From Liriodendron chinense (lineage: Eukaryota; Streptophyta; Magnoliopsida; Magnoliales; Magnoliaceae): a DNA stretch of 64,000 nucleotides. The position numbers and the translations under genes were made by a program. The notes under the pieces were generated by a model, which had not been told where the DNA came from, made no database searches, and worked only from the letters and a program-made list of their open reading frames with translations. Below, piece by piece: positions 11,641 through 23,356 of this stretch. Location: NCBI GenBank assembly GCA_003013855.2, contig ML058552.1, positions 2,895,501 to 2,959,500 on the forward strand, given 5' to 3'. Numbering within the stretch: the stretch's first letter is position 1; each line of letters opens with the position of its first letter.

Positions 11641-12484
11641 GTGTTTTCAAGCCCTATTTGAGCCTATTTTGGGTATTTCGAGCGTTCCGGATGCAATGGA
11701 GTAGTCAAACGATAGTTTCAGGATCTCTAAATGAGCAGAACCGTACATCTTTGAAGTTTGACCTGATTTAGCACGATAAATGAAATAACTTCTCAGAAAG
11801 GAGCCGCCAGCATCTATAATTATACAAATATATCATTATTCATATGTACCACAAGATATGACCTGATTAGGGTAGAAAGTTAAACAAACGGGATTATGGT
11901 CATCATAATAAACCATATCAAAAGAGTTTCAAGTCTATACAAAATAATTGTTATGAACTGCCACAACACAACGGTCAATGCCCTACCCATTCAAACGACA
12001 TCCGTCAGTTGGGCTACTCAAGTATACACAGCTGTAGATTGGACTTTCCGAGGTCACCTGTCCATACATGACAGGCGCGGGCCCAGAGTCGTCCTTCTCA
12101 GTCATAAACCCTGATAGTCTCAGCCCGGATCTCCGGTCAAAACATGGGACAGATATCTGACAAATACAAAGATGGTTCAGCCCATAACAAAACAAATACA
12201 GGTCTCTATGACCACACACTCTAAGACCATAGTCTCCGCTGACTAGTCTTCTATTTTTTAATCAAGGGTCATCGATCATTCGATGTAATTAAGGGCTCAT
12301 GCAAGATCACGGCCTGAAATGTACATGATCTCAGAATTTCTGGAATAAAATTCGCCTTGCGATATCTCTTCTTCTGTACCTTTTGTGAATACTTGTGATT
12401 ATCTATGAATGTTTCCACTACTCAGAACCCCAGAGCAACAATACACTGAAAATGTCCTCGCAGCATTTTCTAGTTCTAACAAAC

Positions 12485-12502
12485 TGGCGACTCTGCTGGG
12501 GA
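12485..12502 (+). other. Primer-binding site of the Tat element
   Basis: TGGCGACTCTGCTGGGGA, the form typical of Tat/Ogre elements, directly after the LTR end. The following 360 bases to 12865 are an untranslated leader with no clear ORF. Confidence 0.75.
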
Positions 12503-12865
12503 TCAAACCATCCCAGAATCTCTGGTTACGCCTGAGTATAGAAACGCTCTAAGATTAATTATTCGCAAATGCGAATGTGTACGTAGGAGATCTATCGCGA
12601 GGCATAATGTTTCAGCGCCCTCGGACGCCAAAGTAGCGACTCTCAACGGGAACGTTCTTCCCTTCATCTTTAAGGTAATAAACGGTAAATTAAAGGTTTT
12701 CAAACCACGAACTCCCAAAACTACTCGTATTTGTCTTCTTCTTGCTTATTTTTATTAGTTTATGCACCACGATTGATGGGTTCACGCTCCCGACCGCATT
12801 TATGAACTGTTCTAATGATTTTCTGACACCGCAGAATTAACGAGATACTAAAACAGACAGAAGAA

Positions 12866-14700
12866 ATGGCATGCTCGATGACGAGTTCATGCACCTTCTT
12901 TGCCGCTGGAGGCTTTAACTTCCCTCGCTTCACCCCAACCACGATAGCTATTTCCAACTCGGGATGGCAGTTGGTTGAGACGCTCTAACAGAAGAAAGAG
13001 CAGAAGAAAGCAGCCATCTTAGCAGCATATAAGAAGGCGAACGTTGCAAGACCTCACCTCGTAATCAAGAGACAGTGGCAGCCGAAGCAGGGGCAGAAGA
13101 TCCCTATCAACAGTCAGGTCATATCAGCCAAGCTCGCAGTGCCTGCGATGATAGGTGATCAATTTCTGTCGTCGTCTAAAACCGCTCGCACCTCACGAAA
13201 ACCTACTAGGTCCGCACATGTAAAGAAATTTAAGACCATGACAGTCTTTGAACCAAGACAGAGGCCGGCTCAGAAAATCCCGTCGACACAAGTGGTAATG
13301 GTCCAAGTGGCCAAAGAAGAAGAAGAAGGACCGTATGAAGCAAAAGAATTACCTCCATTCCAAGATCAGATCGACAGGTTGGTCGTGGCTAATCGTGAGA
13401 CAAATGATCGGATGAGGGCTATTCAAGAAGCCCTAACCACTTTGATAGCGCAGAATGCCACCAGAAGTATAGCGCCGCCCACCCGACAATCGGCAGAGGA
13501 ATCCCAAGGGCAGCAGAAGGTCCGGCTGAGCCTGAACTGCCGGTCCAACTCAGGGTCGCGCCAATAGAACGTGTGCCACTTTCTACGTCGTACATGTCAC
13601 GAGAAGAGTTATCTCAGACGATAGCCCACATGATGCAGCAAGAAAAAGAGAAAGAGAGGAGAGGCACCTATAAATATCGGGTCACGTTCCCACCAGAAGT
13701 AGAAGAAGTACTGTTCCCGGCCAATTTCAGATTCCCAGACTTCGGAAAGTTTGATGGCAGGGGATCACCGGAAGAGCACATCACCTACTTCTTGACTACG
13801 TTAGGAAATTGGTCTGTAGTCTCGCAGTATTGCATGCGGCTATTCCAATCTACCCTGACAGGGAAAGCCTTTCAATGGTATATGTCATTACCAGCCAGCT
13901 CTATAAGGACATGGGATCAAACACAGGACACCTTCTTCTTGAAATTCTTCGTGACAGAGAGAGAGATCTCTTTAACATACCTAGCATTGGTCAGACAGAG
14001 AAATGGTGAACCATTCGAGAAGTTCATCGACCGATGGGGAACCACAACGGCTCAATGTCGTGAATTACCTAATGAAGGCAAGCAGATAAAGATGTGTCTA
14101 AGGGCTCTAGACCCGATGATCTCGTATGGATTATCAGGCAATACATTCAACTCCTTTCGCGAGTTGGCGACGAAAGCACATCTGATGGAAGTAGCATCCT
14201 GGGTAAACTTCAGACCCGAGAGACAGAAGAGAGAGATGGGAAAAGTAGTGGAGACCCATCAAGTCGACAAGAACAAGGACCAAAAAGATAAAAAACGCCC
14301 CGCTGTCAATCACAAGCCGGAGACAAAAGCAATGGTTGTTCAAGACAAGGGTAAAAGGCCCTATGCACCCAAACGCATATCGATAGCTGAAAGAGAAAGG
14401 GCAAATGGCCCCTACACATTTGATATGGCTGATTTAGTTTCGATCATGGAACAATTGATCAAAGAAGGCTTAATGCGTCTGCCAGAGCCTATCCGTCCCC
14501 ATGAAGTCGGACGAATAAGCGATCCCAAATATTGCAAATATCACCAATGTGTTAGCCACAGGATAGAAGATTGCTTCTCCCTGAAAGGAAGGATACAAGG
14601 GTTAATCAATCAAGGGGTCATCAGCATGAAGGTACTCGAGATAGCAAGGGAGATAGCCGAGACAACTTCAGCAATCCCAATAGAAAATGACATCAACTGA
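12866..14700 (+). pseudogene. gag: gag of the Tat element
   Basis: Structural capsid/nucleocapsid protein that would package element RNA in the cytoplasm. The first ATG in frame is at 12866. That frame has a stop at 12986-12988, continues to 13567, then shifts by one base near 13520; the main part runs in the next frame to 14700. An acidic, coiled-coil-like segment (QDQIDRLVVANRETNDRMRA) precedes a retrotransposon gag domain at about 13690-14200, with FPDFGKFDG, AFQWYMSLPASSI and FLKFF. A CX2HX4HX4C knuckle is encoded near 14530-14575. One frameshift and one stop make it non-functional as it stands. The spacer to 14840 continues as poor-quality coding sequence. Confidence 0.82.
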
Positions 14701-15377
14701 CCAACTTCATTCCCTGAGCCGAAGGAACCATGGACTCTAGTTAGTAGCAAGAGAAGGCTTGAGAACAGACGAAGGCTAGTTAACCGAAGAAAGAACAGGG
14801 GAAGAGGAAGGAGAGAAATATTACAAGGATAGATATGACCCACGATGAGCATAGTACATTGTGGAATGGTATCATTTGTCGAACAAGCACCGTCCGAGGA
14901 AACCCCGCAAGCAACTGAGGGAGAGGTTGCCGCGGTCATCTTACGATCAGGAAAGTAAATGCCTGAACGTACCCCTCCAGGACCAGATGACTCAATGAAA
15001 GAAGACGGTATCCCTGACAGGCCGCAAGAGAGACCCTGCATGCAGAAACTAAAAGAAAAGGTCGTCGAGGCCACGACTAGTCAGCTAAGCCCGAGACCAG
15101 TGGCGCATAACGTTGTGTCACACTTACGAAAGGTCCCCGCCCGCTTAAGTATCTACGATACTTTATGTCTCTCGAAAGTGTATAGAGAAATGTTAATGAA
15201 TGCCTTACTTGACAGTGAACTCAGGGAGGTCATGATGATAGAGATAGAAGAAACGAATAATACAGACAAATTTTGGGAGGGGTAAATACTGGTGTCACAA
15301 GTCATGCATGTTGACCGTCCCTCGACAATTACTTTCTCAAAAGAAGACCGCACGATTGAATTAACAGACCACAACCG
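14701..15377 (+). pseudogene. Tat gag-protease linker and protease N-terminal part
   Basis: Frame 14839-15377 is open apart from stops after ILRSGK and at 15283-15285. It encodes a Pro/Glu-rich linker and a helical block (LCLSKVYREMLMNALLD), then SQVMHVDRPSTITFSKEDRT, which leads into the protease. The frame continues exactly at 23357 once the inserted Athila and one TCCAT are removed. Confidence 0.7.
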
Positions 15378-15382
15378 TCCAT
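15378..15382. repeat. Target-site duplication TCCAT, left
   Basis: TCCAT immediately before the LTR start TGTTGAGC; matched at 23352-23356. Confidence 0.93.
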
Positions 15383-15642
15383 TGTTGAGCTTTTAATTGT
15401 GCATATTCTAAACCCAATTCATCACTCATTATGCATGATATACATGTTTAAAGGACCAACTTAATACATGATTTGTGATTGTAGGAACAAGATGGAGAGT
15501 TCACCATTTGAAAGCTAAATAGAGCCCTTTATGAGTGCTAAAGACCATTAGATCAAGCATGAAGGAAGACCAAAGAAAGACAAGCAAGGAGAGAAGAGAA
15601 AAGAAGAAAGGAAGAAAGAAAGAATGAAGCAAGAGTAGCTAG

Positions 15643-15925
15643 ACCGGTCGGCTTGACCGGTCAGCCAAAGAGGCCCGACCGGTCAAGACCGGTCGGCTGC
15701 TCCCTTTTATGCACAACAGATGGTGGATAGCTTGGTCCGACCGGTCATGACCGGTCGGCCACAACTGCTGGAACAAGTTCAACTTGGTCCGACCGGTCAT
15801 GACCGGTAGGCCATGTACGCTGGATCAATGTAAAATCACTTCGACCGGTCATGACCGGTCGGCTGTGCTCTCTGGAGTGGTTGCAAGTGACGCCCGACCG
15901 GTCATGACCGGTCGGCCATGCGTAA
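15643..15925. repeat. GACCGGTC palindrome array in LTR U3
   Basis: About twelve GACCGGTC or near-GACCGGTC octamers. Four form GACCGGTCATGACCGGTC (the second ends TA instead of TC), each otherwise its own reverse complement, starting at 15739, 15791, 15843 and 15896, a 52-53 base period. The spacers differ from one another. The right LTR carries the same array at 21939-22220. Confidence 0.9.
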
Positions 15926-16022
15926 CAGGCTCTTTCTATTATTGGAATTCCGAGATTCACTGCGCAATTGCGTAAGTTTACGCAATTTCTGAAACTTTCT
16001 TGCGTAAAGGACTCCTCCAAGC

Positions 16023-16030
16023 TATAAAAG
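16023..16030 (+). promoter_or_regulatory. LTR TATA box
   Basis: TATAAAAG about 110 bases downstream of the palindrome array; conserved in the right LTR at 22319-22326 and, as TATAAAAA, at 61137 in the other Athila. Confidence 0.65.
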
Positions 16031-17061
16031 GACCTCTTCTCTTCATACCAAAGGAAACTACGACGTGGGGATTGCTCAGGAGACAGATTCTACTTCGGAT
16101 CTTTAGTTTTCTTCCTATTTTAGTAGTTTTTTTTTATGTTTTTAGAGGCTTTTAGTTCAAGGATGTTAGAGATGAACTAAACCCTCTTAGCTCTAGCTAA
16201 GAGGGGAAGCTTTTGATTCATTTTTGATGGATTAATGCAACCTAGGTTTCCTTTTGTGCTTTAATTGATGAATTTTAGTTCAATTTGAGTTTGATTCAAG
16301 TACTATGTTGATTTCTACTTTGATCTCTTGATGACTCCGGGCTCATGTGATTCTTAGTGATCCTAACTTAGTATCTTAGCTTTTGAGCATTGTTCATGCT
16401 TGTGTAATGCATTGATCTACCATCGACTCCGGGCATGGTAGACGCTTTGATTGCCTTGTATGCAATGGCCTGATTTTCATGTGGGAACTCATTCAACTAA
16501 AGTTCTTATCTTTTGTATATAATCTGGAATAGTTGTTTAGTGATTGATTTTGATTTAAATAGAGTTCAAATCATGAGTTGTAATCAGGTCTAGTGACAGG
16601 ACTTGGTGAAGGCTACGGTTATGAATCTCAACTAGATTGGAAAGAGGCTTGGCCTATACAATTGAGTGTGCCCAAGGCCTGAGCATGGTTGTGGGAATCA
16701 AATCAGTTAATAAGCACCTATTTCAGATAACTGTGATTAATTGCTCTATATTCCGATCGGATAGAGATGGAAATCTGATTCTGATTGAGTTATATGAGAC
16801 CTAGTTGTGTTGATGCATTGAAACGTATCAAGAGTGGATCCTTGGCGCTCTAGTGACTTTTTAGATTGAATTTACCTTACCTATTCACTGTTTAAACCCA
16901 ATTTCCTATTTTCCAGTTTTAGTTCTTAATAGGATCTTAATTACTAGTTGTTTTGGTTAAATTCTGAAGATACCCATACATAAATCTCTGTGGGAACGAT
17001 ACTCAGTCTTTCCGAATTATTACTACTTCGCAACCCTACACTTGGGGAGTGAACAAGTTTT

Positions 17062-17078
17062 TGGCGTCGCTGCCGGGG
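17062..17078 (+). other. Athila primer-binding site
   Basis: TGGCGTCGCTGCCGGGG, six bases after the LTR end, in the position and form usual for Athila. The following leader to 17681 (about 600 bases) holds no recognisable ORF. Confidence 0.85.
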
Positions 17079-17681
17079 ATTTCTATGCGGTATTTTTAGA
17101 ATTTTCTGAAATAACTTTTAGTTGAGATTGTGTTAAGATAGATTTAGGATTTGTTTTGCTTTTTAGAGTAGGTTTTCTTCTAATTACTAACTTAGTTGTT
17201 TTGATTTTTGCAGGATTCTAACATAGGTCTAATCCAGGGATTTTTAGGAAGTTGAAGAAGAAGAATGCAACTTAAGTCACAAATCAGGTTTTATCATCCT
17301 AACCTTACTCTTCTTCTTCTCCTACTCATTCCTATCATATTCATCTATTGTAGAGTGGGTGGAGACTCCTTTTGGATCTCTGAAAGGTAGGCCTTGTGCC
17401 ACCTGGATTCCTATTGGTCGGCTCTGCCGCCTTGGATCACCTTGTGCTCATAGATTTCTCTTCTCAACCTATTCTTCTTTCTTCTTTTTTCTGTACTTTC
17501 TCTCAAAAGACCCAAAGAGTGGGTGGGGAGTTCTTTGAACCCCTATTGACCAGGAGAAATCGGTCTCTATCCTTGCTTCTGGCTCAGCCATTGCAAGACA
17601 CCCTGTGCTTAAGTTTTAGAGAGGAGTAAAGGAAGGAAGGAAGAATTCTTTTTCCTTTTCACTCATTCTTTTTGGTTTTGC

Positions 17682-20438
17682 ATGCCACATTGGGCTAGGA
17701 CTTATAATAACCGACTTGTAAGGGACGGAGTAATTGTTGAAGGGATTGATAGAGAACCTCGTGCTAGGAAACGTCATAATTTTCCTGAAATTACTAGAGA
17801 GATGGCTGAAAATCAACCAAATCAAGGGGTTAATCAAAATCCAGCCCCAAACATTATTGAATTGGATGAGAATGAAGTGGAGAATGTACCTCAACCTAGA
17901 ACTCTACGTGACTATTTACAACCGGCTAGGAAAAGTACTCCCTCTTGCATAATTTTCCCTCACAATGTGGGGAATATTGATTTTAAACCGGGGTTGATCC
18001 AACTTCTTCCTAGATTCCATGGACTCGACTCTGAAAGCGCTTATTTACATATTAAGGAATTTGAAGAAGTTATAGCCACAATAAATTATGATAATGTGAC
18101 CAAGGATACTATAAAACTTAAATTGTTCCCTTTTTCCTTGAAAGAGAAGGCCAAATCATGGCTACATTCCTTAAGGCCGAGGTCTATTGGGACATGGGCT
18201 GAGATGACTAGGGAGTTTCTAAAGAAATTCTTCCCTACTCATAGAACCAATGCATTAAGAAGGGCCATAATGAACTTCGCCCAAAAAGAAGAAGAAGCCT
18301 TTTTCTAATGTTGGGAAAGGTATAATGAGCTTTTAAACGCATGCCCACATCATGGCTACGAACGGTGGAGGTTGATTAGTTTCTTCTATGATGGATTAAA
18401 CTCAACCATGCGCCAATTTGTGGAGATGATGTGCAATGGTGAGCTCATGAACAAGGAAACAGAAGAAGCTTGGGATTATTTTGACATGTTGGCTGAAAAT
18501 ACACAATCATGGGATACATCTAAGCCAACAAGTTCAAAACAACCCCAAACCAAGGAAAAGGGAGAAATTTATGTCTTAGATGGCCAAGATGATCTAGGTT
18601 CTAGAGTGGCTAAACTTACACGGAAGGTCGAAGAGATGGAACTAAAGAAGGTGGATACACCCCAACAAAAGGGGGCTGTTGAAACTATTTGTGGTATTTG
18701 TGCTTCCAATGTGCATCAAACGCCGGATTGTCCAACAATCTATGCGTTTCGAGAACTTTTATTTGAACAATCAAATGCCTTGAATAGTTATCAACGACCT
18801 TTTAGTACTCCAAATTCAAACACGAATAATTCTAGTTGGAGAAACAACCCAAACTTCAATTGGGCGAATAGAAACACGACTAATCAAAATAATCCTCAAA
18901 GGGGGCCCCCAATGCAAATGGCCCCACCTCAAATGCCTATAGAGGATACTTTGAAAGCATTCATGGAAGGTCAAGCTCAAATAAATCAATCCAGCCATAC
19001 GATAATGCTTGAGCTTAAAACTTCGGTAGAGGAAATCAAGGCTCGCTTAAACGCAAGGGAAGGGATGCTTCCAGTCCAACCCATACCTAATCCAAAAACA
19101 CAATGCGAAGTAAGCGTGCCTAGTTCTTCTAACCAACATATGGAACATGCTAAGGCCATCACCACTCTTAGGAGTGGTAAAATCATTGAAAAATCTGATC
19201 CGGTGAAGGTTTCACAGCCTAATGATCCGGTATTTTCCAAAGAGGATGATGGACCTAGCACCGCCATGAATGAAAAAGAGCCATTGAAAGAATATAGGCC
19301 CGTTGCTCCATTTCCCCAACGCTTGATTCCAGCCAAACCTCAAGATAAATATCAGGAATTTTTGGAGGTTTTCAAGCAAGTCAAAATCAACATCCCACTG
19401 TTGGATGCCATTAAACAAATACCGTCATATGCAAAATTTTTAAAAGACCTTTGCACGGTTAAAAGAAAAATACATGTGCAAAAGAAGGCATTTTTGACCG
19501 AGAATGTGAGTGCCATTATCAACCACGGGATGCCCAAGAAATACAAAGATCCTGGTTGTCCGACCATATCATGTATGATTGGAGATCACCGGGTGAAACA
19601 TGCTTTACTTGATTTAGGGGCAAGTGTGAACTTAATTCCCTATTCGGTCTATGAACAATTGGGTTTAGGTGAATTAAAACCCACCAAAACCACATTACAA
19701 CTTGCTGACCGATCAATTCGTATTCCAAGAGGGGTAATTGAGGACGTCCTTGTCCAAGTTGATAAAGTTTACTACCCAGTGGACTTTATTGTCTTGGACA
19801 CCCGACCCACGGTTAATATTGGCCCTCAAATTCCTGTCATACTTGGCCGCCCATTCCTAGCTACATCAAACGCTATCATAAATTGTAGGAGTGGGGTCAT
19901 ACAAATGTCTTTTGGCAATATGACGATTGAGTTGAATGCTTTCAATATCGACAACCAACAAGAGGATGAAGACGAGGAGGTCCACCAAATAAACATGATC
20001 AATTCTATTGTGGCAAATGAGTCCCTCTCATCTTTTTACTCCAGTCCCTTAGACGAAGAAGTGACTCACTCCCTTGATGAGAACGATGATATGATAAGGG
20101 ATATGGTCACTCTTTTTGAGTCGGTATCGACATATAACGTTAGCCGAGAGAAGGATGTGGAAACCATACCTTTTTGCACTGAAAAATTAATTCAGATTTC
20201 CACACCTTTGTGGATCATGCATACCGAACTCCACCAACCTGGGATGATCCTTACTTGCAATATCAATGCCCAGGAAAATCTGAATGAAGACATATTTTTC
20301 CTGATAGATATGATGTTGTCTCCCCTCATACATGTGGTGCGCACACTAAGAAACCCGCTGAAATTCCTTTTTGGGATTTTAAGTGGCTTATCTCGATCAC
20401 CCACACACATGTACATTACAAAGCAGGATATTGGATGA
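17682..20438 (+). pseudogene. gag-pro: gag-protease polyprotein of Athila, one in-frame stop
   Basis: One frame of 918 codons, interrupted only by TAA at 18306-18308, where the related copies have Gln before CW. The gag domain spans about 17890-18480 (LFPFSLKEKAKSWLHSLRPR, FLKKFFPT, CPHHGYE). A classical CX2CX4HX4C knuckle is encoded at 18690-18731. The aspartic protease follows, with active-site ALLDLGASVNLIPYSVY (catalytic Asp codon at 19611) and PVILGRPFLAT in the flap-to-C-terminal part. The last 70 or so codons (LSPLIHVVRTLRN onward) look unrelated to Athila pol, so the pol deletion junction probably lies near 20230-20330. The start MPHW is shared with the other Athila copy, where it has mutated. 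Confidence 0.88.
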
Positions 20439-21667
20439 CCTTACTGCGAAACCTTTTGATCCATCTAATGATTCTGCTTGACTTTATGCTTTTGGATGAG
20501 TTGTTGGGATTAACCTCCTAGTCTGACGGAGGATAATTTGCTAGAATGCTTTCCCATTAGGATTTGCTTTGATAGTTGATTTAGTTGTGAAGTAATCCAT
20601 CTCCAAAAAAGCTAATCTTGCCATGAAATATATGCTTCAGGTGATATCTCTCTTTCTCACTCTCCTTTATTTTAGGTCATTGCTCTCATGTCATACATAT
20701 TGCATATCTTATTACATTGAGGACAATGCAAAGTTTTGGTTGGGGGGTGAGAGATTCCTTAATTGATGAATCTGCTAGCTTTTGTGACATGTCGAGCAAA
20801 GAAAAGATGTAGAAATTTTTCGATTTTTCTGAAATTCGAAACTCTTTTGGAAGGCTTTGATTATATGCATTCGAGATAGCATAAGCATAAGAAGATGAGA
20901 TACGAAGTGAGGGATGTTACAATCTTTGAATTTCTCTTAATACAATGGTTTTATATGTGAATTCACCTATTTTTATGATTGATAGAAAATTTGAACACCT
21001 TTTGTACCTAGTTCACAATACACGATTTTCATGAGTTGAAAAGATCATGTGATTTGTGGATTAGCTAGACTTTGATTTAAAGGTATTGAGAAACCAAGCC
21101 GGGGTATTTTGTCCATCCTTGTCCATGGGAAAATAACGGAAGATATGGATTTCTAAAAATCCTATCTAATTTAAAAGAAAAAGGAATGAAAGGATGAAAT
21201 CGGGAAGGAAAAAAAAATGGTGGAAATTTCGATTAGGGCTACCTACTACCAACCGGGGGATGGTCTATCCGTAACCAAAGCCGGAAATGGGACGTAGTGT
21301 GAAAGTCGTCGGAAGGACGGTAAGGCAAATTCCTGTCATAGGCTTGTTGTTACTCTATATACCTTGAGATCGGAAGTTTAGTTGATTTATGAAGAGGATA
21401 ATCCTGGAAACTCATGAGATGAACCTTCACTATGCACACTGGGTTGAATTTGTTCAAGTTTTTCTATTTATCCAGCAATCAGCGTGGATTTTATATAAAC
21501 ACTTATTATGTTCTGAGAGTTTAAGGTTGCAACCTTTATCACCTAATTTCTCTGATTCTTACGCTTATGTGTCTTGGAATATATAGAAGAATAGTTTCCA
21601 GAGGAGAGTTGGGTTTGGAGAATGAAACTAGTTTCACGCATGTTTTGCTCGGGACTAGCAAAATGCT
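20439..21667 (+). other. 3' non-coding region of Athila between pol remnant and polypurine tract
   Basis: Contains ACATTGAGGACAATGCAAAG followed by a first GGTTGGGGGGTG at 20738-20749. Farther on is a block at about 21230-21350 (ACCAACCGGGGGATGGTCTA, then GGAAGGACGGTAAGGCAAAT) that is strongly conserved with 60105-60220 of the other Athila. No protein-coding frame is apparent. Confidence 0.75.
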
Positions 21668-21679
21668 GGTTGGGGGGTG
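21668..21679 (+). other. Polypurine tract
   Basis: GGTTGGGGGGTG directly before the 3' LTR; an identical 12-mer lies 930 bases upstream. Confidence 0.85.
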
Positions 21680-23351
21680 TGTTGAGCTCTTAATTGTGCA
21701 TATTCTAAACCCAATTCATCACTCATTATGCATGATATACATGTTTAAAGGACTAACTTAATACATGATTTGTGATTGTAGGAACAAGATGGAGAGTTCA
21801 CCATTTGAAAGCTAAATAGAGCCCTTTATGAGTGTTAAAGACCATTAGATCAAGCATGAAGGAAGACCAAAGAAAGACAAGCAAGGAGAGAAGAGAAAAG
21901 AAGAAAGGAAGAAAGAAAGAATGAAGCAAGAGTAGCTAGACCGGTCGGCTGACCGGTCAGCCAAAGAGGCCCGACCGGTCAAGACCGGTCGGCTGCTCCC
22001 TTTTATGCACAACAGATGGTGGATAGCTTGGTCCGACCGGTCATGACCGATCGGCCACAACTGCTGGAACAAGTTCAACTTGGTCCGACCGGTCATGACC
22101 GGTCGGCCATGTACGCTGGATCAATGTAAAATCACTCCGACCGGTCATGACCGGTCAGCTGTGCTCTCTGGAGTGGTTGCAAGTGACGCCCGACCGGTCA
22201 TGACCGGTCGGCCATGCGTAACAGGCTCTTTCTATTATTGGAATTCCGAGATTCACTGCGCAATTGCGTAAGTTTACGCAATTTCTGAAACTTTCTTGCG
22301 TAAAGGACTCCTCCAAGCTATAAAAGGACCTCTTCTCTTCATACCAAAGGAAGCTACGACGTGGGGATTGCTCAGGAGACGGATTCTACTTCGGATCTTT
22401 AGTTTTCTTCCTGTTTTAGTAGTTTTTTTTTTTATGTTTTTAGAGGCTTTTAGTTCAAGGATGTTAGAGATGAACTAAACCCTCTTAGCTAGCTAAGAGG
22501 GGAAGCTTTTGATTCGTTTTTGATGGATTAATGCAACCTAGGTTTCCTTTTGTGCTTTAATTGATGAATTTTAGTTCAATTTGAGTTTGATTCAAGTACT
22601 ATGTTGATTTCTACTTTGATCTCTTGATGACTCCGGGCTCATGTGATTCTTAGTGATCCTAACTTAGTATCTTAGCTTTTGAGCATTGTTCATGCTTGTG
22701 TAATGCATTGATCTACCATCGACTCCGGGCATAGTAGACGCTTTGATTGCCTTGTATGCAATGGCCTGATTTTCATGTGGGAACTCATTCAACTAAAGTT
22801 CTTATCTTTTGTATATAATCTGGAATAGTTGTTTAGTGATTGATTTTGATTTAAATAGAGTTCAAATCATGAGTTGTAATCAGGTCTAGTGACAGGACTT
22901 GGTGAAGGCTATGGTTATGAATCTCAACTAGATTGGAAAGAGGCTTGGCCTATACAATTGAGTGTGCCCAAGGCCTGAGCATGGTTGTGGGAATCAAATC
23001 AGTTAATAAGCACCTATTTCAGATAACTGTGATTAATTGCTCTATATTCCGATCGGATAGAGATGGAAATCTGATTCTGATTGAGTTATATGAGACCTAG
23101 TTGTGTTGATGCATTGAAACGTATCAAGAGTGGATCCTTGGCGCTCTAGTGACTTTTTAGATTGAATTTACCTTACCTATTCACTGTTTAAACCCAATTT
23201 CCTATTTTCCAGTTTTAGTTCTTAATAGGATCTTAATTACTAGTTGTTTTGGTTAAATTCTGAAGATACCCATACATAAATCTCTGTGGGAACGATACTC
23301 GGTCTTTCTGAATTATTACTTCTTCGCAACCCTACACTTGGGGAGTGAACA
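21680..23351 (+). repeat. 3' LTR of the gag-pro Athila
   Basis: 1672 bp, TGTTGAGC...GTGAACA, about 99% like the 5' copy. The palindromes start at 22035 (one base changed), 22087, 22139 and 22192. TATA box at 22319. Confidence 0.93.
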
Positions 23352-23356
23352 TCCAT
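23352..23356. repeat. Target-site duplication TCCAT, right
   Basis: Follows the LTR end GTGAACA; the Tat protease frame resumes here. Confidence 0.93.

Larger units (their letters stand above)
10351..12481 (+). repeat. 5' LTR of the Tat element (boundaries inferred)
   Basis: The right end ...TTCTAACA lies three bases before the primer site. The left end is placed at TGTTGGGGTCCC, which gives matching TGTT/AACA termini and coincides with interruption of the foldback unit. There is no second LTR to confirm it. Inside are many diverged copies of a GACGCACCC(A/G)(A/T)AAA motif at 10640-11035 and 11317-11600. A likely TATA box, TATAAATA, is at 11089-11096. Confidence 0.65.
15383..17055 (+). repeat. 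5' LTR of the gag-pro Athila
   Basis: Starts TGTTGAGC and ends GTGAACA; 1673 bp. Contains the palindrome array (15643-15925), a TATA box at 16023 and a conserved R/U5 segment ending before the primer site. Confidence 0.93.
15383..23351 (+). mobile_element. Athila-like element with gag-pro only (non-autonomous), full length
   Basis: A complete 7969-bp insertion with LTRs at 15383-17055 and 21680-23351, primer site at 17062, polypurine tract at 21668-21679 and TCCAT duplications. The LTRs differ by about 16 substitutions, nearly all transitions, plus a few small indels by eye (about 99% identical). It encodes gag and protease (17682-20438) but no RT, RNase H or integrase; about 1.2 kb of non-coding sequence follows. 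Autonomous Athila elements carry a full pol, as the one at 50553-62124 does in decayed form. This copy must therefore have transposed with enzymes supplied in trans. Confidence 0.93.

Noticed and set aside
15643..15925. Regularly spaced palindromic repeats resembling a CRISPR array
   Set aside because: They lie in a plant LTR, the same array with the same spacers is in the other LTR copy, and there are no cas genes. The repeats are part of U3.
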